Assembly: GCA_025399215.1 (NCBI GenBank)
Contig: MU621241.1
Coordinates: 1 to 41,546, forward strand
Direction of reading: 5' to 3'
Length of the DNA: 41,546 nt
Source: Globomyces pollinis-pini
Lineage: Eukaryota > Chytridiomycota > Chytridiomycetes > Rhizophydiales > Globomycetaceae
Part shown: positions 9,050-20,741 of the stretch, piece after piece
Position numbering within the stretch: position 1 is the stretch's first letter
How the letters are laid out: the number at the start of each line of letters is the position of its first letter
The notes under the pieces: model-generated
What the model saw: the letters and a program-made list of their open reading frames with translations, nothing else
Told to the model about the DNA's origin: nothing
Databases searched by the model: none
Translations under genes and position numbers: made by a program

Positions 9050-10248
9050 GGTTCTACTCATTGTACCAAGTAAATAGCACAATAAATTATATTGTATTTG
9101 AACATTCATCTTGTCAAGTTCAAATAGTATGTTTGATTAAAGGTAAAGATCCACCAGCCAATAAATAAGCCAGTCAGTACCCCAAACGTGAACCAGTTAA
9201 CATGTAGTCAAAAGATTCTGTCTATTTAGCATTAACACTAGCGCTAGTTTGCCACAGAAAGATCAAACTAGCGACTCTGTGCATGCGATACAAAAAACGG
9301 TATAAAAAGACCAAACTTGCACAGTAAGAATCGGTTGAATACAATTTATTTTAATGTACAAATCCTAACAATACCTATAAACAAAAGTTAGATTGAAATT
9401 CAATATATGAGATGTATGAATAGTAAGATGGAAAGGGTTTAGTTCAGTAATGCACGTTGTCCAACATAAAGTCTTTCGGAACAGGTCTGTGTGATTAGAA
9501 ATCATCAGCACTAACCCCAATACCAACGCGAAACAAATCAAAATGACTTACCTATAGACAAACAATTATGGAAGAAAAGATGGTTGAAATTCTACTTATA
9601 AACACATGTGGCTTTTCATAAATTCTCCGACCACTATAAATTCAAAAAACAAAAAATTAGTGACTTGGAAAACCAGTCAACATTTCGATGTTGTGATGAA
9701 AATCGCCTTCGGAGTCTACAAACAAGATCTCGTATCTTACCAATACTCTGGGGAAAGTCCTCGAAACAAATGGCAGAAAGTGTCACTGCGAAAGCGGGTT
9801 CTGTATTAGATACTGATTAGCAAAGTTAGCTTTACGTCGGTTATCTATTACTGTCTTGTTATAGCAAAGTCATGCGATTACTTCTTTGGAAGTCACCCAA
9901 CGAGGCTTAATCATTGGTTTTCCCACCCTTTTTTAAATCCTAATTTGAAATTATTGTCCTTTGCTACACTCTGTGATTCGTCCTTTTCAATGACGTCTTC
10001 CAATTTTTCAGCAAAGAAGATTAATTTTCTGCGTTTCTTTATCCTTTAGTATTTTTTTTACTGAAGATAGGAGACGTGAAATACATTTATTTGAGGTTTT
10101 TATAAAATCATGAAGACACTCTTAGTAGGAGTACTTTCGAACACACTGATTTGTTCATTGACGCTAAGGCTGGACGGTACGCTTGAAACAAGTGAATTTG
10201 TTATGATGCTTGTGTTGGGCTTTTGTAAAAAAGATTCTTAACTTGAAA
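9050..10248. other. Long gene-poor stretch with a hairpin and a coding-like remnant
   Basis: No complete gene could be built. It holds the hairpin at 9242-9273. On the minus strand, 9911-10033 reads 40 codons then a stop, with plausible protein character (FFAEKLEDVIEKDESQSVA), preceded by a CAG acceptor; the upstream joinable frame soon meets a stop with no ATG, so this may be a gene fragment. Plus-strand frames at 9606-9820 lack features. A 43-codon plus frame at 10110-10241 starts hydrophobically and overlaps the ankyrin-gene leader. Confidence 0.5.
9242..9273. repeat. Hairpin, 10-bp perfect stem with 12-base loop
   Basis: CGCTAGTTTG (9242-9251) pairs with CAAACTAGCG (9264-9273) around the loop CCACAGAAAGAT. 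Stem and loop lengths equal those of the hairpin at 2913-2944. Confidence 0.7.
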
Positions 10249-12264
10249 ATGAAATTGTCAGAATTATCGTTGGATATTCTGGAAATAATCGCATCTCATT
10301 TGCATATCATGGACTATCAATCCTTACGATTTACTTGTCGAAATTTATACCAATTGAATATATCCCCTTCATTAACAATGGAAGCTTATCAAAATTCTAT
10401 TATGCATTTTAAAAACTGTCCTCTCTTAATGAGACTACGATTGGATTCAATTCATTCGTCTCAATTCATTCATCAACCTTTCATGGTATTCCAATTCATG
10501 TTCAATCATCAACAAGTGGATTATTTATATTTCATTATAACTCATTTCGATTTACCATACAATTGCAAATCATTCTTGTTGGAACAAAGTTGCAAGTTTG
10601 GAGTGTTGAAAATTGCTGAACATCTATTACTTAATGATAACTCTTTTGATCTTTTTAAATATTTTAATCATTCAGAATCAAGACGAATTCATCCTTATTT
10701 AAATCATTGTGTTGCTGGCAATCACGTTGGTTTAGTTCGACTGCTGATTCAAGACAGTAGAATTGATTTATCTACACATAAAAATAGGCTAATATGTTGG
10801 AGTTGTTTATATGGTTACGAAGACATTGTCGAAATTGTATTGTCTCGTTCAAATGTGGATCCATCCGTGAATAACAATTTTCCTATTCGAATTGCATCAC
10901 GAAATGGACATTTTGCCATTATAAAACGATTACTTCAACATCCATTGGTCGATCCGTCAGACTATCATGATGGCGCTTTAAGGTGGGCATCTCTACATGG
11001 ACACTTAAATTGTGTTAAATTATTGTTGAATGATAGTAGAGTCTCATATCACTCTGCTTTGTACATTTCATCCAATGAAAAATATCTGCCATGCCTAGAA
11101 TATCTAACACATTTACCAATTGCAGCAACGGAAGAGAATGGATGGTTTAATTTTGAATCAGCATTAAGTCTGTTAAACTCAAAAACGGTACGAATCATAA
11201 AGCAAGATCCTAGATTCCAATCTGAAGAAAGAATTATCCAACTTCTTTGTAGAACAATTGAATGCGATGATGTAGAAAGCCTAAAAGTTCTGGTCGAAGA
11301 TCTAAAAATCAATCTATTAGAGTGTAAAAAATTGTATATCAGTCTAATTAAATCTTCCAATCAAATCTTTGATTTTGCAATCTATCATCTAGATATTGAT
11401 CCCGTTTTTTACAACACATTAACTCTACGAATGTATGAACATTTCCCAGATGTAAATGATGTACGATTGATCCGAAATTCAAAATGTATAAACCCACATG
11501 AAAACATGTGTGAACTTGTTCGGCTGGCCGCACAGTTAGGGGAATTTCAATTATTAAAGCAGTATTTAAACAGTGATGATGTAGATGCAGGAATATGCGA
11601 CAATCAGGCAATACAATATGCAGCAGAAAATGGACATGCATCATGTGTTCAAATTTTATTGGAAAATGCCAAGGTCAATCCTTCTGCAGGTAATAACCAT
11701 GCATTTCGATCAGCCGTTAAAAACGGTCACTTGGATTGTGTTCGATTACTTCTGGGTGATGCTCGAGTTGATCCTGCCGCTTTATATAATGAATCTATAA
11801 GAACAGCTTCTTTAGGGGGACATGAAGCCATCTTACGACTGTTAATTGCTCATCCAGATGTGAATGTTTCAGCTGAAAATGAAGAAGCAATTAGAAATGC
11901 TAGTAAAAATGGTCATATTGATTGTTTAAATCTATTACTTTCACATCCAACAGTAAATCCGGGCACGAGTGCCAATTCAGCCATTATCCAAGCAGCAATC
12001 AATGGACATACTGAATGTGTAAAAGCTTTATTGAAACATCCAAAAGTCAATCCAGCTGCCAGAGATAATGTTTTGGTTCGATTGATGGCATCTAAAGGAG
12101 AATTGGAATGTTTGAACTTGATCTTACAAGATGAACGTGTTGATCCCACTGCATGTAACGATATGGCAATCCAGGAAGCATTTAAAAATGGACATCAGGA
12201 ATGTGTTTTTTTGCTGGCTTCTGTAATTCCTAACAACCAGAGTAAAGAGTTGGAATTGTTATGA
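10249..12264 (+). CDS. F-box protein with ankyrin repeats, intronless
   Basis: A 671-residue single-exon protein. Residues 1-39 form an F-box (LSELSLDILEIIASHLHIMDYQSLRF...CRNLYQL), the SKP1-binding part of SCF ubiquitin ligases. Ankyrin-type repeats follow in two clusters, about residues 115-285 and 425-665, separated by a diverged stretch. The repeats read NNxAIRxAxxNGHxxCVxLLLxxxxVxP, and the C-terminal cluster is regular, with units such as NGHASCVQILLENAKVNPSA and NGHTECVKALLKHPKVNPAA. Proteins of this plan are abundant in chytrid genomes. The likely role is substrate recruitment for ubiquitination; the substrate is unknown. The ATG at 10249 is chosen because it places the F-box at the start; the frame is open further upstream without an ATG. 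No introns, unlike the neighbouring housekeeping genes. Confidence 0.9.
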   Translation: MKLSELSLDILEIIASHLHIMDYQSLRFTCRNLYQLNISPSLTMEAYQNSIMHFKNCPLLMRLRLDSIHSSQFIHQPFMVFQFMFNHQQVDYLYFIITHFDLPYNCKSFLLEQSCKFGVLKIAEHLLLNDNSFDLFKYFNHSESRRIHPYLNHCVAGNHVGLVRLLIQDSRIDLSTHKNRLICWSCLYGYEDIVEIVLSRSNVDPSVNNNFPIRIASRNGHFAIIKRLLQHPLVDPSDYHDGALRWASLHGHLNCVKLLLNDSRVSYHSALYISSNEKYLPCLEYLTHLPIAATEENGWFNFESALSLLNSKTVRIIKQDPRFQSEERIIQLLCRTIECDDVESLKVLVEDLKINLLECKKLYISLIKSSNQIFDFAIYHLDIDPVFYNTLTLRMYEHFPDVNDVRLIRNSKCINPHENMCELVRLAAQLGEFQLLKQYLNSDDVDAGICDNQAIQYAAENGHASCVQILLENAKVNPSAGNNHAFRSAVKNGHLDCVRLLLGDARVDPAALYNESIRTASLGGHEAILRLLIAHPDVNVSAENEEAIRNASKNGHIDCLNLLLSHPTVNPGTSANSAIIQAAINGHTECVKALLKHPKVNPAARDNVLVRLMASKGELECLNLILQDERVDPTACNDMAIQEAFKNGHQECVFLLASVIPNNQSKELELL

Positions 12265-12395
12265 ACTACCTATATTAAGTTCAGATCAGTTTTATTTGTA
12301 ATAAATGCCTTCTACACATCAAAGATCGTTTATTCGTTTATATCCAAAACCGTGATTAAGGGTAAAATAATTTGTTGTCCGATTTTGTCTATTAT

Positions 12396-13425
12396 ATGGA
12401 TACCTTAAATGCATCACACATCCCTGTAGAATCATGCAATTCTTGGTCCTATTACTCACCAGTTCCAAACTTGAATCTAACACCTGAAGAATCTAAAAAG
12501 GGATACATGTTGGGAGTTGATGAAGCAGGTAGAGGTCCAGTTTTAGGTAGTATGGTATATGCAATTGCATATACTCCTGTAGATTATCTTGATAAACTCA
12601 AAGAAATGGGATTTGCTGGTAATTCAAATCATAACTCATTCTTTAGATTCAAAAGTATTAAAACCTGAACAAAGAGATACACTTTTTGAAGATATTAAAC
12701 AAACTGATTGGATTGGTTGGGGAGTTCATGCATGCTCTCCTGCCGAAATATCTGAATCTATGTTTAGAAGGTAAACTACCAAATTTAATCAAATCAAGAA
12801 ATAAATACAATCTTAATGAAATTGCTCATGATACTACTATCAATATGATCAAAGAAATATTATCAAAAGGAGTGAACTTGACCGAAGTAATGATTTTATA
12901 ATTGTTAAAAACTTTTTAGATTTATGTTGATACGGTTGGATCACCAGAAAAGTATCAACAAAAATTATCAACGATATTTCCTCAAATATCAATTACTGTT
13001 ACCAAAAAAGCTGATTCCCTTTTCCCCATTGTAAGTGCTGCTAGTATTTGTGCAAAAGTAACAAGAGATTTATCAATTCAAAATTGGAATTTTATTGAAT
13101 CAATAGAGATTGATAAAGAATTTGGATCCGGATATCCATCTGGTAAATTCAAATGAACGTTTATTTGTTTTTCATAGATCCACAAACTGTCAAATGGTTA
13201 AAGGATAATTTGAATCCTATCTTTGGGTTTCCAAATATTATTCGTTTCAGTTGGAGTACTGTAGCCAATTTATTGGAAAGCCATGGTGTCCAGTTTGATT
13301 GGGGTTCTGAAAATGTTCATATAGAACAGTCGAATACAATTGATAAATTCTATTCAAAAACAAAAGGTCACCAACGTGATAGCATCTATCAATCATTGCG
13401 ACTCAGCCATGTGGTCAACTTTTAA
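12396..13425 (+). CDS. RNASEH2A: Ribonuclease H2 subunit A (catalytic)
   Basis: Nicks DNA 5' of embedded ribonucleotides and degrades RNA:DNA hybrids in the nucleus. The spliced product is about 301 residues, typical for the family. Catalytic sites are visible: [10 protein letters not shown] (D42, E43), [11 protein letters not shown] from residue 74, [11 protein letters not shown] and [22 protein letters not shown], then GSGYPSDPQT and [13 protein letters not shown]. Introns 12620-12647, 12771-12798, 12887-12919 and 13143-13177 (28-35 bases) keep frame. The start is the first ATG of the frame. It lies 131 bases after the ankyrin gene on the same strand and converges with the GIGYF gene, with only 80 bases between stop codons. 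Confidence 0.95.
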
Positions 13426-13505
13426 TCAATACTTGGTATTATGTGCATAATATAACTCAATTTATACACTTATCAACTTATCAAATCAGTTTGACATGTC
13501 AGCAT

Positions 13506-16178
13506 TTATTTCTTATTCTTCTTCTTTTTGTTACCAGATTGGCCTTTACCAACCACTGCAGTAAATTTGTTATCACTTGCAAATGTAGTGATTGGATTTG
13601 TACTAAGTTGTGGAGCTTTACCATGACCACCAACAGCGGTCCAACCTGCGTCATCATCTGTTGAAGCAGCAGCAACTGGTTGTTTCTTTGCAGGTTCATT
13701 TGTTGGTGTCCAAGGGGATTGCCCAGACAATTCAGCTCGTCGCTTTTGAATAAATTCATCTGCAAATTTTCGGGAGTCGATCGCAGTAAATCCTCCAATA
13801 GAATGATCACAGATCATAGTGATTGTGGATGATTCTTTGATGTCAACAGACATTAAAATTGAGATAAACTCATCAACTACAAGTTAATTTTTATATGACA
13901 TACCATTTAGAGATGTTTCTTTCGATACTGGCTTAAGGGTATCACGACACCATTTTAACATTTGAGCAGATGCACCATTAGATTTTGTTAACGGAGTAGG
14001 AGCTTCGCCATTTGCATTGGAAGGAGAACCAGTAGTATTTCCTGTAGCACCAGCATAGTTTAATCGACCTGGGCGGTTAGCAGTTGCTGAAACTGATGGA
14101 GACTTTCCAGATGTAATAACGGTAGGTGATTTACCAACAACTTTCCAACCATCAGCACCATCCACAATAACAGGGCTTGGAGCGGATGCCTTCAAAACAG
14201 GTCCGGTAGCAACTACGACAGGAGCTTTTGATGCAGCAACTCTAGCAAACGACATAGGAACAGCACTGGCACCAGCTCCAGACATAACTGATTTGGCATA
14301 TCCTTTCACTTCAGTGGCCTTCACTTGCTCAGATTGCTGTTTCTGTTTAGCTTCATCAGCCATAATCTCTGCCAAAGTTTTCTTTGTTGGTTTTGGCGCA
14401 GCAGCAGTGGCCCATTGAGCACTTGGGATAGGAGATGATTTAACAGCAGCCTCTTGTTTAGCTAGCGATTGAGCTTCAGCAAGAATTGATTTTTCTGCAA
14501 CTTTGCTATTGATTTTTTCTCGAGTTTCCTGTTCTTTCTGTTCAGATGCTTGAATATCCTTCAATGGAATTTTTTCCTTCTTTTTCTCGACGTTTACGGC
14601 ACCCCATGCTGGTTTAACGACAATTTCAGGAACTGGAGCAGGTGGTTCCACCACTTGTGCTTCTGAATCATCTACAACAGGTTCTGGTGGTGCAACTTTT
14701 TTGTTTTTCTTTTTGTCCTTTTTCGTTGCATTTACTGGTGGTTTAGGGTCTTCTTGGGTTGGAGCAGGTGAAGGATCCATTTTTTTAGGCTCAATGACGT
14801 TTGATTTCATAACAGGGCTGTTTTCTTTTGTAGGCGGTTTTACTTCGGCTGGTACAGGTGATTTTTGCATGGGAGACTTTGTAGGTGACGGGACAGATGA
14901 CTTGGGGGATCCATCCTTAACCACTGGGTTCGAAGACTGTTCCTCAGTTTGATTCTCAGTAGTGAACCGAGGCGCAAATGGATTTGCTGAAAAAGGAGAA
15001 GGACTACTGTATCCAAATGAGCTACCACCAAAATCAGTGTTAGCTATAGAAGTGTCATTCCTTTGACCCATTGAAAAGTGAATCTGCACTTGGCGCATAT
15101 AGTATGCACGTTCAAGCGCTTCCTGTTCCCTAAGTGATACCAAGAATGGCTCATCACCACCATACTTTTCAACAAACTGTAAAAGTGGAATAAAATCGGT
15201 GTCTCCAACACATTGAATTGGTAAGTTGGCAGGGAAAAAGCCAGCAATATACCAATCATGCATTTGTTGGGAAGTATAAGAACCTAACAAATTAGCATAC
15301 TGCTATAATAATAAAATGATGGTGGTCAGAAAAAGTAAAATAGGTATTGATTTACCTTGAACGCGTCCTTGTGGATCTTGATAATTCCATTGTGGGGGAT
15401 TAAATTGGAAAGGTGGAACTTGACCAGTGGGAAAGGGAGGTGCCGCAGTATTAGTGAGAGACGGGAAAGGAGCAGAAGATGGGAATCCAAATTGTTGAAC
15501 TTGTGGAGCAAACCCTTGTTGTGGTGCCCCAAACATTGGGTTGAAAGCTGGTTGCTTACTTTGATTTCCAAAACCAAATGGCATATCCATAACATCTCGT
15601 CCTCCTGAATTTGACAAGAACTGAGCAGCCTTAAATGGATCATCCAAAGGGTTTACTTTGTTAGGAGGGGACGGACGTGCAGAACCTTCAACTTCATTGT
15701 CCAAGATAGACCAGTTGTTCTTTGTTTGTAAAATGGCATTATCTGTTTTTTTAATCGCCAGGTTATTGAATCCAAAGACACCATCAGCACCAAAAGAGCC
15801 ACCTGCTTCTGCAGGCATATCCCACAATTCAGGATTGTTGCGTTCCTTATCTTTGTTTCTTGGTTTGGCATCTCTGACAGCTCCCACTTGTCTAGGTTGC
15901 TTTGGAGTGCCCACAAAATTAGGTCTTCGATTAGATTCCGAGTTAATCGAAAGTAATTGAAATAGCTTCTTTTCAGTATCAGATAAAGGTAAATGAGCTA
16001 ATGGAGGCCGAGGTTCCAACACGTACGAAGTAAGGGTAACATCCAAATCTTCAGGAAGCGGATAATCGGTAGCAAACAGAGACAGCAAGTAATCTCTTGA
16101 ATAGACGAAGGGATTATTCGGAGGGTTTCGGTTTTTATGGGTTTGTTTTGGTTTAACTTCAACAAAAGCGTCTGACAT
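13506..16178 (-). CDS. GYF-domain translational repressor (GIGYF/Smy2 type)
   Basis: GIGYF proteins repress translation of selected mRNAs by bridging 4EHP/eIF4E-like cap-binding proteins to proline-rich partners. The product is about 857 residues. The N-terminus has a canonical cap-protein-binding motif YSRDYLL (26-32, Yx4L-hydrophobic), in the context DYPLPEDL...LSDTEKKLF shared with GIGYF1/2. The GYF domain (about 262-320) reads WNYQDPQGRVQG, then SQQMHDWYIAGFFPANLPIQC, with the usual GYF tripeptide as GFF. The middle is rich in P/S/A/K and low in complexity, with a charged helix near KDIQASEQKEQETREKINSK. The C-terminus carries WTAVGGHGK and a lysine tail. Introns: 15284-15355 (72 bases) splits the GYF domain; 13877-13903 (27 bases) is near the end. 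Frame is kept. Confidence 0.9.
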
Positions 16179-16307
16179 ATTTTTGATGGGGAAGAAGAAA
16201 AAATCTAGACTGGTTTACCATAATCATGAACACGACACAAATCAAAACAAATTGATCTTAAGTTGTTAGGAAAACGTTATTCATTCTGTTTTTATTAATC
16301 AAATCAC

Positions 16308-17336
16308 TTATGATAGATCCATAGCTACTTCTTCTACAATAAACTCTTTTGTTGAGGTGCTCAAGACTCCTATTGATCGTTAAAGGAAAAAATTAGTACG
16401 AGTAGTTCCTCTTGGATATTTGTATGACTGTTCTTTGGCTCCTCTTTCATTTGGTCTACCGTAATTACGGAGATATTCAACATTATCTTTAGTAATTACA
16501 GTCACGTCCACATTAGATCCGGATCCTAAATCGTTGAAAATTCCTGATTCAATGGCGTCATTCACTAATTGAATTGCTTCTTCTCTCTATTTTTGTCAAC
16601 AAATAAGAATTTACGTTCATATTTGGTCTCCATTTCGATTCAAATATTGCCACTAACTGTTAAAAATAACAAATCTATTTACTGGCTGCCAAAGATCCAG
16701 AGCCCATGGTCACATATGGAAGTTTATCGGTTGAACCATGAGGTGCAATAGTGTACAATTGAGGTCCATTAATATCATATCCACCCAAAACCAAAGCTGC
16801 TCCAATATGACCTTGGTGTTTGAATAACATTTGTTTCAACATCGTCATCGCAGTCACAACTCTAGCTGATCTTCCAGTTTGTAAACTTTTGCTATTAGTT
16901 GATTAATTTGTTACCGATGCAATTCTAGCTTTGAAGAAATAAGTGCGGTGGAAAATTCTGTGTCTGCAGCTGTACCTGCACCACAACAATACATCTATTT
17001 AATGAAACGCTGATTTCCAAAAGCTTACATTTGGAGCCAAATAATGAATCTTTTCACAATTTTTGTCAGCAACAATAGGGCCTTCTGTAGCTCTAGTATC
17101 TGCACCAAGTACAATTCCATCCTTGTAAATTAAGCCGACAATGGTGGTTCCGGTACTCGTAGTTGTAGGTGGTTTTAATCCATTAGATTGTAAATTCAAG
17201 TTTCTAAAGTCATTAGAAGAAATTGAAAATAATTGAAGATCCGAAATAAACTCTTCATCGCATATTTAAATTGATTGTACCTTGAATAGTTATCGAACGA
17301 GAATCCACCAGAAGGAAGTTGAGTTTTGACTGTCAT
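16308..17336 (-). CDS. PUP1: 20S proteasome subunit beta type-2 (trypsin-like activity)
   Basis: Catalytic beta2 subunit of the 20S core, cleaving after basic residues. The product is about 266 residues. A propeptide of about 37 residues ends in STG, followed by the catalytic [11 protein letters not shown] (Thr1 = T38). The active-site partners lie in GADTRATEG and [11 protein letters not shown], followed by [51 protein letters not shown] and [17 protein letters not shown]. The C-terminal arm [19 protein letters not shown], which wraps beta3, is encoded by the last exon. Introns: 17204-17280 (77), 16995-17028, 16886-16914, 16653-16682, 16587-16614 and 16370-16399 (28-34). All joints are fixed by conservation and keep frame. 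Same strand as, and 150 bases downstream of, the phosphate transporter. Confidence 0.96.
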
Positions 17337-17486
17337 TTAGAAGAAATCAAAAATTGAAGATTCTTCAAACCCTGGTTTGTTCAACGCCACATACAGTGAA
17401 AGAGTTAATTAAGATTAGATTCTATGTAGCGCGTAATATAATCGTTCATCGCATTATAAAGGCATGAAATAGATAGCAATCTGATT

Positions 17487-20414
17487 TTATTGGAAGTCAA
17501 TCAAAGTCATAATAATATAACCAAACGTAACCATCAATGCCCAAGCCGCGACAGAAGCAATAGGTCCAACTGCAAGAAAATCAACAACCTTCAACCATGG
17601 TACACCACGAGGATCCTCTAAGGAAATTGCATTCATGTTTGGGAAAGATGAAACTGGAAGACCCATTCCGCCAGAACACATTAAAGCTATTATATAAGAA
17701 TCTTTGAATCAAACCTGCAGCCATTACTAATGTTCTTGGTCTAGGATCTGGCAGAAGCAGACCGATTTCTGCAATCACAGGTAATAGAATTAGAGCCCCT
17801 ACGGTATGGGATATGAAGCAAGTAACAACAACGACAATTGCAGATAGCAACGCCAAGCATGTAAATACTGACATTTCTACAAGCATTAAACGATCTATTT
17901 AAACTACCTTGCAATACAGGAATCAAATATTTTGTAATCTCAGCCAATAATCCACTGGAAGCCACAGTTTTACCTAAAGCAATACCACCCATAGCCAACA
18001 TAACAACTAATCGTTACCCAAGCACTGTAGCTTACCTGACCATAACATACTATTCCAATCATCTTTAGTTAAAATTCCCGCTCCATAAAAGGCAACAATT
18101 GGTAAAATGGCAACTCTATCTATCAAATACATCCAACATTTACGTTCCCATATCTCCAACATACTCTTCAATAGATGCTTGAATACACCATAAGAAAATT
18201 GTGGCAACTGATACAAATATGATATAATACTGCTTGTAAGAAAACTTGTTCTCGTTCATTGGATTAGAAAACAGTTCTGCAGGGGTTGCATTCATCTCGG
18301 TAGGTCTATACATGAGTAGTAAAAGGCCCCATATTAGCAAATCCAATACGATACAGATAGGTAACGCAATAATGAACCACTCTCCCCAAGAAGGTGGAGG
18401 ATTCATTATTCCCATTGAAATCACATTTTGAGGACTAGCAATTGGTGATGCCATCCTATGGAGTTCAAAAAAATAAAAATTACCCTCCAACATTAGCAGC
18501 TAAGGCGATCCCCAAAACTAAACATCTAGCATATGGAGAACGAGAAGGCAGATTACGCAATATTGGCTAGAATGTTTAAAAAGTCAAAAATACTGAAATT
18601 AAACTAATGTTAGCGATAGTTACACTAACCTGAAGCACAATACAGGAGCAGCGACATTGGAAATCCACATAGAAGCAAATGTACTCACAAACATATTCGC
18701 CAACAGAACAGAGGCAGGCTTAGTGCCAGCTCTACTTAAAATATGCCCCGCCATCACCTTCGCGATATTGTGCTTACTGAGTGCAGCTGCCAATGAAAAA
18801 CTACTTAAAAGAAGCATGATGACCGGTCCAAACATATCTGGATTCTTAATTCAGTTAATTTACCAGCAAAAATCACTTTGGCAGTGGATTTTGCATCTAA
18901 TCGAACACCATGATCGGTCATTGTACGTAACACGATAACTAAAAACGGTACTAGCATAGACGTGACGAATAAAGGAAGTGCCTAAAGAATGAGAACCACC
19001 AAATCATACCTCAAAAGCCCAAAGAGTGGAGGCGAAAACCAGAATTGCTAAGCAGTTAGTTTGTTCTGGCAAGGGTAAAATGGTAGACTGAGTAATCGCA
19101 ATCAATAGAATGACTGAAAAGATCAAAACAATAATGTTCGTTGGTATAACACTTGGTAAATAGCAAGGGCATCCACAAATCTAACAGTTCAAAATGGTAA
19201 GTAGTTACATGAATAACAACAGAGTAAGATGGGAGTTGATCTTTGAGACCACCAGATACAAACCTGAATGTAATTAAATAAAAATTCACAAAGATACCCA
19301 ATCGTCTCCCGTCTACGTTCACTTTCTACCATATCTCTCCAAATTGTGTTTCTTTCCCAAACAATCTACAATGAAACACTTTCATAATACATGCTCACGC
19401 AAATGAGATTTCAATTCATTTTGTGCTATTCCAATTTTTCCATCGGTAGCAATCCTGGCATACCATTGTATTAATCGATCAATTGCTTCTGTCAATTTGG
19501 CTTTCGTAGTTGGTAGAAATGGATATTCAGACTCAACTTTTTCTAAATATTCTGCTTTTAACTTTGTTCCAACAACCTTCTCATATTTCTTTAACACTTT
19601 ACTAAATCCTGACAAATGAGAAAATGCAATAGAGTGGTACCCGTTTCATTGATTTCAACGTAATCTTTTAGCTCGCAAAATACCACAAAAAGATTAATGG
19701 CTTGTTTCAAGAACTGTTGACGATGATGTTTTAAAGATCCAGATGACCAAATCAAGTAAGGTAAAAATCCTGGTCTGGGGATGTTGACGCTGTCTACTTC
19801 CACGATTTCATCTGGATTGTTTGAAGATGAGTTTGGTTGTTCATCCCATGAATCTAAAGCACCTCTAGTGTTTGGTGTGCGAGTGTTTATAGGGCTGATT
19901 GCTAGATTTCCGGATGATTCCTGCTTCCATAGCGAATGCAAATAAGTTTCTTCTTGTCTCTCTGATTTGGTAATATCTGCTGTCATATTGTTCAAACTTT
20001 TCAATATTTCAGTTTCTTTTCTGGAATAGAATGATTTGATCTTTTCCAATTCTTGATCAAGGCAAGCGCAAAAGAACCTAAAGAATGGAGTAAGATTTTA
20101 AGACTGGTACTACTTGTTTGCTTCATCAATGGATAATGTTTCATGAACCCCACTATTATCCAACAACGGTTGCGCTTCAGGATCTGTAGTTGGTCTTAGA
20201 TTAGGAGATTGAACAGAAGGAGACATGATCATATCTTCCAAATCATTAGTTGTAGCAGGTAGTTTTCCTAAACCAAGGGTCGCTTTCTCCAGAATGTAAG
20301 TGATTTTTTTTAAACGAGAATATGCACTTTAAAGAGTTAAATTGATTTTAGATACATGTAATGATCCCTCCATTCAGGTGCTGAATTAAGCTGTATGGAA
20401 TGAGAGAATTTCAT
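17487..20414 (-). CDS. SPX-domain low-affinity phosphate transporter (Pho87/Pho90/Pho91 type)
   Basis: Membrane transporter (SLC13/DASS fold) with an N-terminal SPX domain that senses inositol pyrophosphates. The product is about 830 residues. SPX spans about 1-275, starting MKFSHSIQLNSAPEWRDHYI and including YSRLKKITYILEK, FFCACLDQELEKIKSFY and YVEINETGFSKVLKKYEK. Then come about a dozen membrane segments, with ASTLWAFEALPLFVTSMLVP, WISNVAAPVLCFSL, GIALAANVGGMASPIASPQN, LAMGGIALGKT and ISHTVGALILLPV. Fifteen introns of 25-36 bases: 17687-17714, 17877-17907, 18007-18035, 18116-18143, 18456-18483, 18567-18593, 18604-18629, 18838-18863, 18982-19009, 19181-19208, 19264-19297, 19366-19390, 19609-19640, 20078-20113, 20327-20355. 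Two of them flank a 10-base exon. The total keeps frame. The frame is open upstream to 20549, but MKFS is the canonical SPX start. Plasma membrane versus vacuole cannot be decided. Confidence 0.94.
18594..18603 (-). other. 10-base micro-exon of the phosphate transporter
   Basis: Flanked by introns 18604-18629 (26 bases) and 18567-18593 (27 bases), both GT-AG. Without it the two neighbouring exons are out of frame. With it the protein reads VLCF-SLIS-PILRNLP, matching in length and character the conserved yeast-type VLCYSIVQPLLR segment as recalled. Among the smallest exons expected in any fungus. Confidence 0.85.
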
Positions 20415-20741
20415 TCTGATTGGGTAAAAAATCTTTGAAGACAATTCCAATTTTAATTTAACATGAATTGAACTGTACATGATGAAGTAGGATTCTAAGT
20501 TGAACCACTGATCTAGGAGTATACGTTGTATATAATTATCTATTTGCATTTCATCCCTGTTTGTTTTCCACTTGCTTTGAAATTATATAGGTACTGAGAT
20601 CTTACACTGAGCACAAAGTTACCTCAGAATAAAGTTTACAAAGCTTCTTTATGTTTAATTCATTCCTTAAATTTGGTATTTTCACTACAGTGGTCAATCT
20701 TTAGTTTTCACTGGACAAACATATTGAATTTGACCCCGAAA
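20415..20741. other. Short divergent promoter region
   Basis: Separates the divergent phosphate-transporter and RING-ligase genes. The minus-strand frame stays open to 20549, giving a possible longer SPX leader, but nothing supports its use. No other gene seen. Confidence 0.5.

Noticed and set aside
9606..9820. Two overlapping plus-strand frames
   Set aside because: Neither shows domain features or splice-joinable neighbours; overlapping open frames of this length occur by chance.
13884..13903. Direct read-through ending MSYKN as the C-terminus of the GIGYF gene
   Set aside because: A 27-base intron at 13877-13903 joins the frame to a further conserved exon, giving a longer and more sensible C-terminus.
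15284..15355. Twin intron in the GYF gene
   Set aside because: The 72-base intron contains a TAGCAGTATG stretch that might hide an inner donor, but no clean division into two units of normal size is possible.
17204..17280. Chain in the first intron of proteasome beta2
   Set aside because: 77 bases long but without any internal AG|GT; treated as an ordinary longer intron.
20415..20549. Longer N-terminus for the phosphate transporter
   Set aside because: The frame is open to 20549, but SPX domains start at MKFS, which is the ATG at 20414.
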